DNA from: Anastatus disparis
Taxonomy: Eukaryota > Arthropoda > Insecta > Hymenoptera > Eupelmidae
Direction of reading: 5' to 3'
DNA: 64,000 bases
NCBI GenBank assembly: GCA_017163975.1
Contig: JAFFSR010000246.1
Coordinates: 789,501 to 853,500, forward strand
The notes beneath the pieces are model-generated. The model saw only the letters and a list, made by a program, of their open reading frames with translations. It had not been told where the DNA came from and did not search any database. Shown here one piece after another: positions 22,703 to 32,656 of the stretch (its first letter is position 1; each line of letters opens with the position of its first letter). The position numbers and the translations under genes are program-made.

Positions 22703-24010
22703 ATGATTTTGAAGAAACTTTCAGTTATTCGTGACCATGCTGGCAAAGTCTGTTTGAATGAACTTCATCCTAATAATAGTCTCTTTTTTATGGCATTATC
22801 AGGATCCAAAGAAAATTTTATTAATATTTCACAAATGATTGCTTGTGTAGGACAACAAGTTAATAGTGGCCATCGTATGTTAAGAGTCAGCTGTATACTG
22901 ACACAGTTACCTGTTTTACCGAATCTATTTAAAATTTATTTTTTATAAAAACTAATAGCTTCAGGCAGACATAAAGAGATGGTTTTGATTCGTGTAACAG
23001 AAAGCAATATTTTCTCTGATAAGAATAATTTAATTCCACCGCTTTATTTTCAAGAAAAGTTGGAATAACTTGAAAATCCCATTATTTGACACTAATTTCT
23101 AATTTTTTATGTTATTCCAACTTTTCTTAAAAACGAAGCAATAAAATTAATTCATACTAATCAAAGAAAATATTACATTTTATTAAACACATCGAAACCA
23201 TCTCTTTATTTTTGCCTCTTGTTGCTAATTTTGGGAAAAAAGTCAATTTTTTAATTAGAAAAGGACAGAGATACAGCGGACTCTTAAAATTGCTAAAACT
23301 GAATGCAAGCAAAGAAGATTGGTAAGAGTTTAGAAGATCTTTGTTTACATTATGATATGACAATTAAAAATTTTGTTGATGATATTCTTCAAATTCTTTA
23401 TGGTGTAGATTCTATGAACCCAACGTACATGGGAGGCAAAGACTGTCTTGTTGATTATAAAACAGTTCTTGATGATATTAAATCTATATCAGCGTACAAA
23501 ATTGAAAATCCATTAGATGGCCCTAGTGTTATAAAAGTAACCTTTGAACTTTTGATATCCCTCTGTATAATAATAATAATAATAATCTGTAATATTCTTG
23601 TGAAAGTGAAGCATTTACTCAAGAATAAGCTCAATTTTTAAAACAGTTATAATTGTAATTGCTGGAATTAGACAGCATATTAAACCAGATGCCCCAGTTT
23701 ACAGGTGTATTGTACATTCAACTGTGTCACAACTTGTTGAATTTATTCATACAAGTAAGGAAAAATATATGGAAGCCAAAATTGACCAAGGCACTGCAGT
23801 TGGTGTTTTAGCTGCATAATGCATTGGAGAACCTGGTACTTAAATAACCTTGAAAACTTTCCATTTTGCTTGTGTAACATCTATGAACATTACTCAAGCT
23901 GTACCACGTATTAATGAAATTATTAATGCTAATCTAAAAATCAGTACTCCAATTGTAGCATCTCATTTAGAAGATGATACAGATCCTGAATTTAGATGTA
24001 ATGAAAGCCA
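22703..24010 (+). pseudogene. POLR3A: RNA polymerase III largest subunit (RPC1) fragment, decayed
   Basis: Plus-strand coding for the central part of the pol III largest subunit, which forms the catalytic cleft of the tRNA/5S polymerase. Landmarks: [19 protein letters not shown] and [19 protein letters not shown] (22715-22860), diagnostic of RPC1 over RPB1; TECKQRRLV then KSLEDLCLHYDMT (about 23300-23360); GVDSMNPTYMGGKD; and IGEPGT then [15 protein letters not shown] (trigger-loop/bridge region, 23822-23895) with [19 protein letters not shown] (to about 23960). About 50 codons are missing between the first two blocks, exactly where a TTAA MITE (22884-23283) now sits. There is a frameshift near 23318, and TAA stops replace both conserved Gln of the AQ-IGEPGTQ stretch. 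No introns are evident in what remains. N- and C-terminal regions are absent. Confidence 0.88.
22884..23283. mobile_element. TTAA-flanked palindromic MITE in POLR3A relic
   Basis: 400 bp between TTAA at 22880-22883 and 23284-23287. Ends GAGTCAGCTGTATACTGACA and the complement of TCTCTGTCCTTTTCTAAT-type sequence match imperfectly. The interior is palindromic (GTTATTCCAACTTTTCTT near 23112 against AAGAAAAGTTGGAATAAC near 23052). Its right end shares GGACAGAGATAC with the MITE at 33560-33940, so the two belong to one family. Confidence 0.75.
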
Positions 24011-24984
24011 CTATTACTTCCTTTAACAGTGTGCTCCAAAATTATATCATCATTCTCCATTTAACAGATACTTTTTATAGAAAGTTAAGCTGAGTAAAAT
24101 AGTGAATATTTTAATTATTCTTTTTTATTGATAAAACAACTCCTTAAAATAAGTAAATTTTAATTAAAAAATTATTATATGAGTTTGCAATAACTTAAAG
24201 TCTTATTTGCCTTTCGAAAGTAATTATAATTATAATAATAACGAGTGTTGTTTAATCAATAATTTAGCTTCTCATTGATAAATAACATTCTACTATATGA
24301 TTTCTTAACTTATTTTAATAGTTTTTGAGTACTACAACCAGATTATTATGATTAGTATACAACAGGCTATTTTCAATAAGAAAAATAAATAATACATGAA
24401 AATTTATATTTTAAACTGTTATAACTCTTTATTGGTGGCTCTGACTTACACAATCAAAAATCTATTTCAAAGTTTATAAAAAAAAGAAAAAAATAAGCCC
24501 TTGATAGCTAATTTCTTGAGAGGCGAAAAATAAAAAACTTCGATTTCCATGTAATACATATTAGAACCAATCAGAAAACTGCAAAATTCAGGTCTGTAAG
24601 AAGTTATGCTGACTCTTCTCTTTATTTACAATAAGAAGTGATCTCATGAATTTTTCTTAAAAACATCAGGATTTTCAGGAAAAAAATGATAAAGTTGGGA
24701 CTTTTTCAAAAATTTTGAAAAATTTTCATATTTTAAGGTCCTGTAGCTCTTGATCCTTTAAAATTTTTTTACATATTTTGAGTAACAAAAAGAATAATTT
24801 CTCAGAGTTTTAGCGATTTTTATTCTTTTACTCTCTCAGTTGGTGTGAAATGTCCCATATGTTATCTGTTTATACATCTGCATAATTAGAATCATTTCCT
24901 ATTAGCTCATGTTGCAGGAAAATCATAATAGACCGCTTTGATAGCCTGATCGTTATAAAAACCTAGGCCTTGATTTTTATCTTC
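24011..24984. other. Non-coding interior of the POLR3A-bearing unit
   Basis: No coding or RNA gene recognised between the POLR3A relic and the right arm; A/T-rich. Confidence 0.4.
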
Positions 24985-25304
24985 AATACAATCTTTTACA
25001 TGGAAATTGTACTTTTGGTGTTACTGAAATACCAAAAGTACATGCAGTGTTCTTATAAAATATTGATTTACAGTTTTTCTAATTACAATTACTTTAAGTG
25101 CCGTCTTTAAATAATTAAATAACGTATCATTTCTCATAGTCTTTATCACTATGTTTTACAAAAAATCTTAATTTTAACGTTATGCTTACATTTTTATATA
25201 ACTTTAGATTTTCCTGAATATATTAACAATAATATTTGCTTAAAATTTGTAAATAATTCATAATTATATTTGAAAACAGTATCCTAGATAGTGAGCTCAT
25301 AATT

Positions 25305-25844
25305 CTAACAACACAAAAACGTTTTAAAAACGTTTTCTGGTAAACTTATATACGTTTGTAAATTTCGACGAAAATACGTATTTAAAAAGTTTTTAAAACG
25401 TAGAATATGTCCGCATATTTTAGATTCTCAAGAGTAATATAACGTTAATGGAACGTTTAAGAAACGTTTAGAAAACGTTTCCTCGATGAAAACTTACATT
25501 GGCTTATATGTCCAAACGTTCCTAAAACGTTTTTAAACGTTTTATTTTATCATTCTAAAAAATTATTATATAGAAGAAAAAATTATACCAAATCAATCGT
25601 TTTTTAAACGTTAAGGAAACGTTTGGATATTTGAGCTTGCGTAAATTTTCATCAAGAAAATGTTTTCTAAACGTTTCTTAAACGTTCCATAAACGTTACA
25701 TTACTCTTCAGAATCTAAGATATGTGGACATATTTTACGTTTTAATAACGTTTTAAATACGTATTTTTGTCGAAATTTACAAACGTATATAAGTTTACCA
25801 GAAAACGTTTCAAAAACGTTTTTGAAACGTTTTTGTGTTGTTAG
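25305..25844. mobile_element. 540-bp palindromic MITE rich in AACGTT
   Basis: Starts CTAACAACACAAAAACGTTT and ends with the reverse complement. The arms of about 260 bp match almost throughout around a centre near 25574. Words of the form AAACGTTT recur more than a dozen times in both arms. It abuts the right end of the POLR3A-bearing unit and lies inside the gap of the BEL/Pao element. No coding. Confidence 0.8.
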
Positions 25845-25869
25845 GGTAGGAAGTACAGTATTTTGTACA

Positions 25870-27050
25870 TAAGTAGAGTACGTTTATTAATAATCGGAAA
25901 CGGTTAAATCTATTTCCAATGATTGATTTTTCAATAAAGTGTTACGTAAGACAGAATCGTGTGATAAAGATTTTGACACACGAGACAGCGTAAAGATGAC
26001 TTGCAGTTATTTGGCAAATGACCTACATTTAAGCAATTAAAACACAACTAAAGTGTTCAAGCGTATTTTTTTTTATATCCTTCTGTAAAAAAGGATTTGA
26101 ATTTACTTCAAAAACTCACGAAATGAGCTTCTGAACATAGAGAACATTTTTTATTGATCGCAGATTTTGATTCAGTAGTTGTAGCATTAGCAGACGACTT
26201 TGATTTGTTATTATAAGAATTGGAATTTTTGTAAATATTAGAATTCTTATTTGAAGAAAGAGTTCGATCTGAACCATAATTAGTATTTAAGAAAGAATCT
26301 ACTGAGGAAGTCGTGTCAAGGATATAGATCCTATTTTCAAGAAAAATATTAAGTTTCTTAAGCGATAAAATAGTTTTACTATCTTTTAGACGAGATTCCC
26401 ATGCTAACCTTGTATATTTGTCTGATTTTTAAGACTAAATGTAAACAAGTAATCCATCCCATAGCTCGGCAGGCTTATTTTGAATCTCAAATATGCGAAT
26501 AATTTGATTAAAATTATCTAAAAGTCTCTTTAATTCGGTTGGGTTAGATTTGCTAATCACTTTTAAAGCAAGAAGATTTTTAATTTATATAGAAAATAAA
26601 ATTCGTAGATTACCATATCTCAGCTCCAAGTCATTCTAGATTTCAGCATATCCAGCTTCTGTGACTGGGGAGTTTTTAGTAATTTCAACAACCTTACCCA
26701 TTAAACATATTTTTAAATACAAAAACTTCTGTACCTGACTGAATCCTGAAACGTCACGAACCAAAGACTTAAATGAACTGCAAAAACTTTTCCACTGCAA
26801 ACTATTACTATGAAAGCTTCGTAGGTTGACTTTCGGCAATTGTAGCTGATAAACAAGAGCTTTCGTTGAAGATAAATTATTTCTACTTTATCCATTCTGA
26901 TGATTATTAGTTAAGATAATTTTAATATCTCGACTTCAAATTGACCAAAGATTTCCCCGTAAGTAATCTCAATGGCATAAAACGTGTCGTTTTTTAAATA
27001 TTCGAAGTTCTCAAAACCCTCCAGTCGTGACAGCTTTTGATGTGTACTAA
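25870..27050 (-). pseudogene. BEL/Pao gag
   Basis: Minus-strand gag of the split BEL/Pao element. Coding includes PKVNLRSFHSNSLQWKSFCS and FLYLKICLMGKVVEI (26840-26690), the LxxFxGxxxxWxxF pattern of Pao gag. NPTELKRLLDNFNQIIRIFE lies near 26550-26490. A Ser/Asn-rich linker precedes zinc-knuckle remnants CSLCSEAH (about 26130), a CFNCLNVGHLPNNC run (about 26040) and CLVCQ. Several stops interrupt it. It would package the element RNA in virus-like particles. Confidence 0.82.
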
Positions 27051-27079
27051 AAAAAATTCCTAATAAGAATCTAAACTAA

Positions 27080-27957
27080 TTCTTTCACAAATTTGAAACA
27101 TTAATTGTGATTTTGTTTCCATTGGTTTCTTATTTGCAAAACAATCTTTTGCTGAATGTCCAATTTCGTTACACAGCTGACAAACCGCTAAATAGGCTTG
27201 ATTACAATCTTTAGCTATATGTCCTATTTTATTGCAAATTTGACATTTTTGTATTAATCGATATTGCATTACTACATGTCCTGGTCTACTACATAATTGA
27301 CATTCTGGGATATTTTTAGTTCTTGCAAAACATCTATCTTCAGAGATAGATCTTTACAAATTTGACAGATGTTTATATTTTATTTTATGTAGGTTTTTCA
27401 ACTCTGAAATTCTGTCTTAATGCATTTTTTGCTTCTAATTTCTTTTTAATTGCAATTGCTTCCATGATTATATCTTAACTTTTTTCTTGTGTTAATTTTT
27501 CTTTGATTTCAGGCTTAAGTCCTCTTCTGAAACATTCAATTATACTGTTATCTAAACTGTCTTTAGCAGCTTTACTTAATTCTCCTTTATTTGCTATTTT
27601 TTCTGCTTCTACTATTTTTTGACCTAATTCACGCATCCTGTTTGCAAAAGATATTACAGTTTCATTATCTCTTTAAAATTCATTACCTTATTCACCTAAT
27701 AATTGATGGACTGTTTTAGCAGATGAATATACTTGTCTGAAGAAATTTCACATTTCCTCAATGGATATAAAAGTTACTCCATTTATACTCCATGCTGCTT
27801 CTCTGAATATTTTGTTTTGTACTAGTTCTACTAGATTTATTTCTGAGTCTAGTTCAATCATAGCTTTAACTTCTGATAAACCTAGCAGAAATGTACTTAA
27901 AGGAATATTTTTCCATCAAATTTGGGTGAATCTTCTGCTGAATCTTTTCTAAATTTA
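27080..27957 (-). pseudogene. Gypsy-like gag, minus-strand copy
   Basis: Reverse-oriented near-identical copy of 33027-34350. The gag region (VISFANRMRELGQKIVEAE near 27655-27600) is followed by zinc knuckles CQICNKIGHIAKDC and CQLCNEIGHSAKDC (27250-27140). Three nonsense codons are shared with the plus copy (LLGE-stop-GNEF-stop and EKS-stop). This copy has the single TTAA (27417-27420) where the plus copy holds a MITE, lacks about 80 bp covering one knuckle, and joins LTR sequence directly to gag through a 2.6-kb deletion with an AAA microhomology near 27945. Confidence 0.82.
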
Positions 27958-28167
27958 ATTACCATTGTTTTTTATATATATAAAACTAAAATTATTTCAT
28001 TTAAGATATATATATTATATTTAAATAATTATATATTATGTAATATTAGAATATATTTATCAATTAAAATTATTTTAAAACTAATTCGGTGTTCTGTCAA
28101 ATTATTTTTAAGATCTAATTCCTTTCTCTTATATTTTAATTATAATTACTACTTAGCTTATAAGACT
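27945..28167 (-). repeat. LTR start of the minus-strand gypsy-like copy
   Basis: Reverse complement of 30197-30420. On minus it starts AGTCTTATAAGC and ends at the deletion junction with gag. Flanks outside 28167 differ from those outside 30197, which marks this as a real element end. Confidence 0.65.
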
Positions 28168-28189
28168 AAATTATTCAAACAAGTGTTAA

Positions 28190-28573
28190 GAGTAGGCCGG
28201 ATTCGCTGTCCTTGTCTGATTGAGATTTTTGTTATTTATACAAGTATTAATCGGTGAATCTGCAAATTGAAAGTTAAGCGCAATAGATATTATTATTACA
28301 AATATTTATGCACAAGAAGAAAAAAATCTGTCGCTTTGTTTTTGAGAAAATTAGTAACGCGAAAATATTATAAACATAAACTTTTACTTCGGCGTTACTT
28401 ACTTTTCTCAAAAACAAAACGGTTTATTTTTTTTTTCTTGTGCATAGATGTTCATAATAATAATATCTATTGCGCTCAACCTTTAATTTGAAGATACACT
28501 GATTAATACTTGAATAAATAACAAACAACTCAATTGTTACTCGGTCGATATCAGGTTCTACTCCGGCCTGCCG
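28190..28573. mobile_element. TTAA-flanked palindromic MITE, copy B
   Basis: 384 bp between TTAA at 28186-28189 and 28574-28577. Nearly identical to 21088-21467, including GGCCG-containing ends and palindromic arms. The 28267-28491 frame is an artefact of the repeat. Confidence 0.82.
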
Positions 28574-28577
28574 TTAA

Positions 28578-28923
28578 CATAAAAATTAAAATTATTGTGT
28601 TCTATTATGGGTATTATTCATGCAAAAGTCTTATAAGCATGTGGATATATTTTTTATTTTATTTAAAAAAATTGGTGCATAAAATCTAATTATATGCAAA
28701 TTAATTTAGTTTGAATTGAATAAATATTAATTTTATTAATAATTATTATAATTTATTTATTTATTGAACTTAATTACGTACGAATTGTTAAAACGCTTAG
28801 AAAAAAAAATTCGAACCTACTTTATCGACATTTATCGTATGATATGGTTACTATGAACGCACTCTATACAAACTACAGCATTCATGGGATTATGTTGTAC
28901 AATGCGAAGGGTATATTAACTTA

Positions 28924-29003
<80 letters not shown>

Positions 29004-29390
29004 CGAGTGTATAAGTTTATAAATTTTCTTAATCAACTATTTTTAATTTTAATATTTACGCCTTCAATAACTTGAGTTTAATAATCAAATTTTATATGCA
29101 AATATATACGTGTACAAAAATATAAGAAAGTGGAATTATTTATAATAATTATTTACTTTATGAATTATTTCAATGCTAATTTTTCAACAATTTAACTTTT
29201 AATAAATGAGCTTTAATAACTTAAGATTTTAATAATAAAAGTTTAACGGGAGGTAAAGGTTAACTTATAAGGCAAAAAAAAAAAAATTTTACGCAATATA
29301 ATTTCATCTTTTTTTTTATAAAAAATAAAAAATGTTTACATTAACAATAATACTATAGACATATATATTTTTTTATTATAAATTAATGAC
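28578..29390. other. Non-coding AT-rich spacer with microsatellite
   Basis: Contains the (TA)n run at 28929-29000; otherwise no recognisable feature. Confidence 0.45.
28929..29000. repeat. (TA)n microsatellite
   Basis: About 35 uninterrupted TA dinucleotides. Confidence 0.95.
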
Positions 29391-29762
29391 TTAGATATCA
29401 ATTGCTTCCGCCGGAAGATTCATCTGATTGTTATTTTCAATCCTATTAATTACTGGATCATATCGTTTTATAACACTGTTTGCGTTATTTTCTAGCAGAA
29501 CCAGTGCGTCGACAATGACTTCTTGCGGAGTTGGAATTTCTTCTAGTTGCAAAGGCACAGTCACTGGTAGTGGCTTCGATAAAGGCGGAACTATGGCTAT
29601 ATTTTCAGGCCTTATTCGTGGCCTGGCTTTTTATAAATTAATCGCCTAAGATTCTCTGTTTAGAATATTGATGATTAAAGTGCCTATTGACTTCGAATAT
29701 CCCTTCAACTCTATAAATCTTCGTATTTTTTCCTGACGTCCGCTACGTCTAACTTTGGGCAT
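29391..29762 (-). pseudogene. Unidentified 123-codon frame with two stops
   Basis: On minus, ATG (29760-29762) starts MPKVRRSGRQEKIRRFIELK, a basic helix-like N-terminus. Two in-frame stops lie at codons 39 and 44. Proline-rich coding then runs uninterrupted for 79 codons (RPRIRPENIAIVPPLSKPLP, later EEIPTPQEVIVDALVLLENN) to a natural TAA at 29391. Base use is GC-richer than the flanks, which suggests former coding. The family is not recognised; it could be an element-borne gene or a retrocopy. Confidence 0.35.
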
Positions 29763-30196
29763 CTAGTAAAAATTTCATGTTCATTATTCGTTTATATAAA
29801 TTTATTTTGAATTGGTTTGTTATTTCAACTTGTCGTTATACAAAAAGAAATGTTTTATTTGAATAAAATGTGATTCTTTGAGCTTAAAGCTCAAAAAGAA
29901 ACACATAAGTTAATTTATTAATGTATGAATCAGTTAATTAAGTTAATTTATGTCTCTTTTTTTTAAAATAAGTAAGTAAAAACGAATGGTAAATTTGAAT
30001 AATTGTTTGAATTTTTAAAAAGTACTGACTGACTGTCATGTAAGGGCCAGACTTTTTATATTAGAAGGCCCAAGCTTGTAAGAAAGCTGCCCCTCTTTAT
30101 TGTATCATCTATTATATATAATTAGTGGGGATTTTATTGATTTTATTTCGCTCTCTCTCTCTCTCTCTCTCATTATTCTTAAGAACGATCAATACA
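29763..30196. other. Non-coding spacer
   Basis: Includes a (CT)n run at 30152-30171; nothing else recognised. Confidence 0.45.
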
Positions 30197-31020
30197 AGTC
30201 TTATAAGCCAAGTAGTAATTATAATTAAAATATAAGAGAAAGGAATCAGATCTTAAAAATAATTTGACAGAACACTGAATTAGTTTTAAAATAATTTTAA
30301 TTGATAAATATATTCTAATATTACATAATATATAATTATTTAAATATAATATATATCTTAAATGAAATAATTTTAGTTTTATATATATACAAAAAACAAT
30401 GGTAATTAAATTTAGAAATGCATCTAAACATGTATAAAAAAAATTAATATCCTTATTTATAGAAGATTCTGTTTTTAAATAAAATTTAATAAAGAAAGAT
30501 TAAAAAAAAAGATAACAAACAAAAATTTTACTAAAGTTAGAATAGAAATAACATTAATTATTTTTTAATTTCTTTAATTAATTTATTTTATTTACTTTGA
30601 CTTTTTGTTCAGTCTGAATGAAAAAAAAATATTGATTTTCTTTAAATGAGTTTATGGTGTCCAGTATTTCGCGAGGGACATTTGATCGTTAACATTTGAA
30701 TATGGCTAATCAATATTCATAGCAGTTTCACAAGACGCTTTAAGCATAGGTATAAATACAATTTTAAAAGAAAAATGAAATTTTATCATTAATTCAAAAT
30801 TTGTTTATTGAGAAATATATCGGCGTAAAGAAAATGAAAAAATTCTTAAATCTTAGTGGGCACGTGACAGTACACTGTTTCAACGCTGCTATTGCAATTG
30901 AAGCAGTATTTGTTAAATTAAATTTAAGAAGACTATTAAATTTTAAAATATTTTTTTACTTGAAAAACATACATTGACAACTTAATGAGAAAGTCTCAAC
31001 ATCAAATCAGAAAAATAGCA
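30197..31020 (+). repeat. Candidate 5' LTR of gypsy-like element
   Basis: Begins AGTCTTATAAGCC where similarity to the minus-strand copy (28167) also begins, and ends just before the primer binding site. The part 30395-30854 recurs inverted at 42959-43430. No second direct copy is in the window, so LTR status rests on position and the shared terminus. Confidence 0.5.
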
Positions 31021-31024
31021 TTTA

Positions 31025-31042
31025 TGGTCCTTCGAACCGGAT
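31025..31042 (+). promoter_or_regulatory. Primer binding site, tRNA-Tyr type
   Basis: TGGTCCTTCGAACCGGAT is complementary, with one mismatch, to the 3' end of insect tRNA-Tyr (…CCGGCTCGAAGGA plus CCA). It would prime minus-strand cDNA synthesis. Its position right after the LTR candidate supports both calls. Confidence 0.65.
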
Positions 31043-31475
31043 AGTGATTGTATCTTCAAAAATTTATCCTTAGTGAATTTTAAAATTTCGTCGACAGCGG
31101 TGTTCTATTTAGCATCGTAAATAATTTTTACTGTTTCGTAGAGAGCAATGTTTTGTAGGTTATGCTGTATATTCAAGCATCATTGTGTCAGCTTTCAGCA
31201 ACATATCTGATTCCTGTAGCAGCCGTTGACGGACGGATAGCCATCATCGATATTTTTAATAGCTGCATCATATTCTATTAATTCGAATAAACAGTGAGAT
31301 CGTTCTATTTATTCTAACTTTCATTAATTTTATTAACTTTCAAATGTGATAAGTTATATAAGAGCGACTTTTCTTTTGTAGACAATATCAGCTAATGATA
31401 TTTTTATTTGAAAATTCTCACATAAATTTTTCTGAAATAAGTAAAATAAAGCTTTCAAAAAATATTCATTTCGAA

Positions 31476-31926
31476 ATGGCTGATTCTTTAGAAAATCTTT
31501 CAACTGAGCAACATAAAGTTGCTCGATAGATTTCCCGATTCATGATAAATACACTTAAAACTAATAAAAATAAAATAAATTTGGATTTTTCACAACATTG
31601 TAAAAAAATAACCCTCCAGTACACACGCTTAGAAATTTTGGAACAGTTTGATAAAGATTAATGGGACACCATTGCCTATCTTTCTGACCAAAATAAAGTT
31701 TTAAAAAAATTATTAAAAGAACAATCAATACTTAATCAAGAGTTGATAAAAAAATATAACGGTTTGGAAAATAAAATAGATAAACAAACATTAAAAAGAA
31801 AAAAACATCTCTTTACATACAGGCAAACTCACTAGTTACACAATAAAAAAATTTTTTGAATTAGAAATTCAAAATAAAACTCTGGAAAATTTAACAGCAA
31901 AGACTGCTAAATTGAAATTGAAATAA
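31476..31926 (+). pseudogene. 5' ORF remnant of the retroelement
   Basis: ATG at 31476 starts MADSLENLSTEQHKVAR, a stop, then ISRFMINTLKTNKNKINLDF and later LSDQNKVLKKLLKEQ, a helical Lys-rich protein. The opening resembles gag N-termini of insect LTR elements (EQH-ARLISRF pattern), but the family is uncertain. Two in-frame stops and later frame loss. Confidence 0.35.
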
Positions 31927-32046
31927 ATAAGTTAATAAAATTTAATATTTTTTTTTTTATGAATGAACAATTGAACCTTTTTCTTCTACATATTTATTAT
32001 CTTTTTCTTGTTAATTAACTATTTAACAATTTTCTTTTACTTTAAT

Positions 32047-32493
32047 AGAACAATTTCAAGGATATAGTACTGGTGTTCAAAAACCCCAACCCAGTACAAG
32101 GTATCAGAGAAAGGAATTATTAAAAAAATGCATCAGGGATTGCAAAGAACAGAGAATTGAGTTCACTTCTTTAAAAGATTATTTTGATAACCTAAGAAGG
32201 GAACCAGCCCAAGTTTCATTAGACGAAAAAATTGAAATTTTCAGGAATTCCATTTGTAAATTACACCTAAATAAGGGTGAATTTGATTTGAATTGTCAGG
32301 ATTGTATTTTAGCCAGAAAAAAGCACTGGGAGAAACATAATTATAATAAATATTATCTTAGTGCAAACAATCCACAAAAATTTAATGAATTAATCAAGCC
32401 CTTCGCAAGAGAAGAAAGAATAAAAAATAAAAATAGACAAATATCTTTAGAAAAATATAGAAAATTGGGATTAATAAGAAAGGTAAATTCGTA
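32047..32493 (+). CDS. Unidentified ORF upstream of gag
   Basis: Open for about 149 codons to TAA at 32491-32493, without an early ATG. It is preceded by a pyrimidine-rich run ending TTTTACTTTAATAG at about 32048, which looks like a splice acceptor. Content: CIRDCKEQRIEFTSLKDYFD, then a Cys pair LNCQDCILARKKHWEKH. The family is not recognised. It may be a second exon of the 31476 ORF or a separate element gene. Being intact in a decayed neighbourhood makes it notable, though the length is modest. Confidence 0.35.
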
Positions 32494-32656
32494 ATTGTTA
32501 AAGAGTAGTAAATATATAACTTTTAGAACATATTATTAAAATAAAAAAAAAATATTTTATAAAAAAAAGTTAAAGAAAGTATTTTGAATTATTAAAAATA
32601 AAATAAAAGTGTAAGATATAAATAAAGTAAAACATTTTTAATCTTTAAGCGATTAT

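Larger units (their letters stand above)
22135..25304. mobile_element. TIR element carrying a POLR3A fragment
   Basis: The left arm (about 22140-22445 plus 22630-22648) is the reverse complement of the right arm (about 24985-25304). Landmarks: ATTTATGAGCTTAATATCTAG (left end) against the complement of CTAGATAGTGAGCTCATAATT; a hairpin TGTACTTTTGG...CCAAAAGTACA in both (22412-22445, 25008-25042); TTCCATGTAAAAGATTGTAT in the left arm at 22623 with its complement near 24990. Between the arms lies host-derived POLR3A coding. The unit sits inside BEL/Pao. This architecture resembles gene-capturing (Pack-type) DNA transposons; no transposase is present, and target duplication was not resolved because a palindrome abuts the right end. 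Confidence 0.65.
19395..27050 (-). mobile_element. BEL/Pao LTR retrotransposon remnant, split by later insertions
   Basis: On minus, gag (27050-25870) is followed, after a 3.9-kb nest of other elements (22020-25844), by protease, RT and RNase H (22000-19395). The gag zinc-knuckle end and the protease start abut the two sides of the nest, so this is most simply one element cut in two. The integrase and both LTRs were not found; coding stops abruptly at 19395. Many stops and frameshifts; dead. Confidence 0.78.

Noticed and set aside
22703..24010. Functional pol III subunit gene
   Set aside because: Frameshift, missing segment, MITE insertion and stops at conserved Gln.
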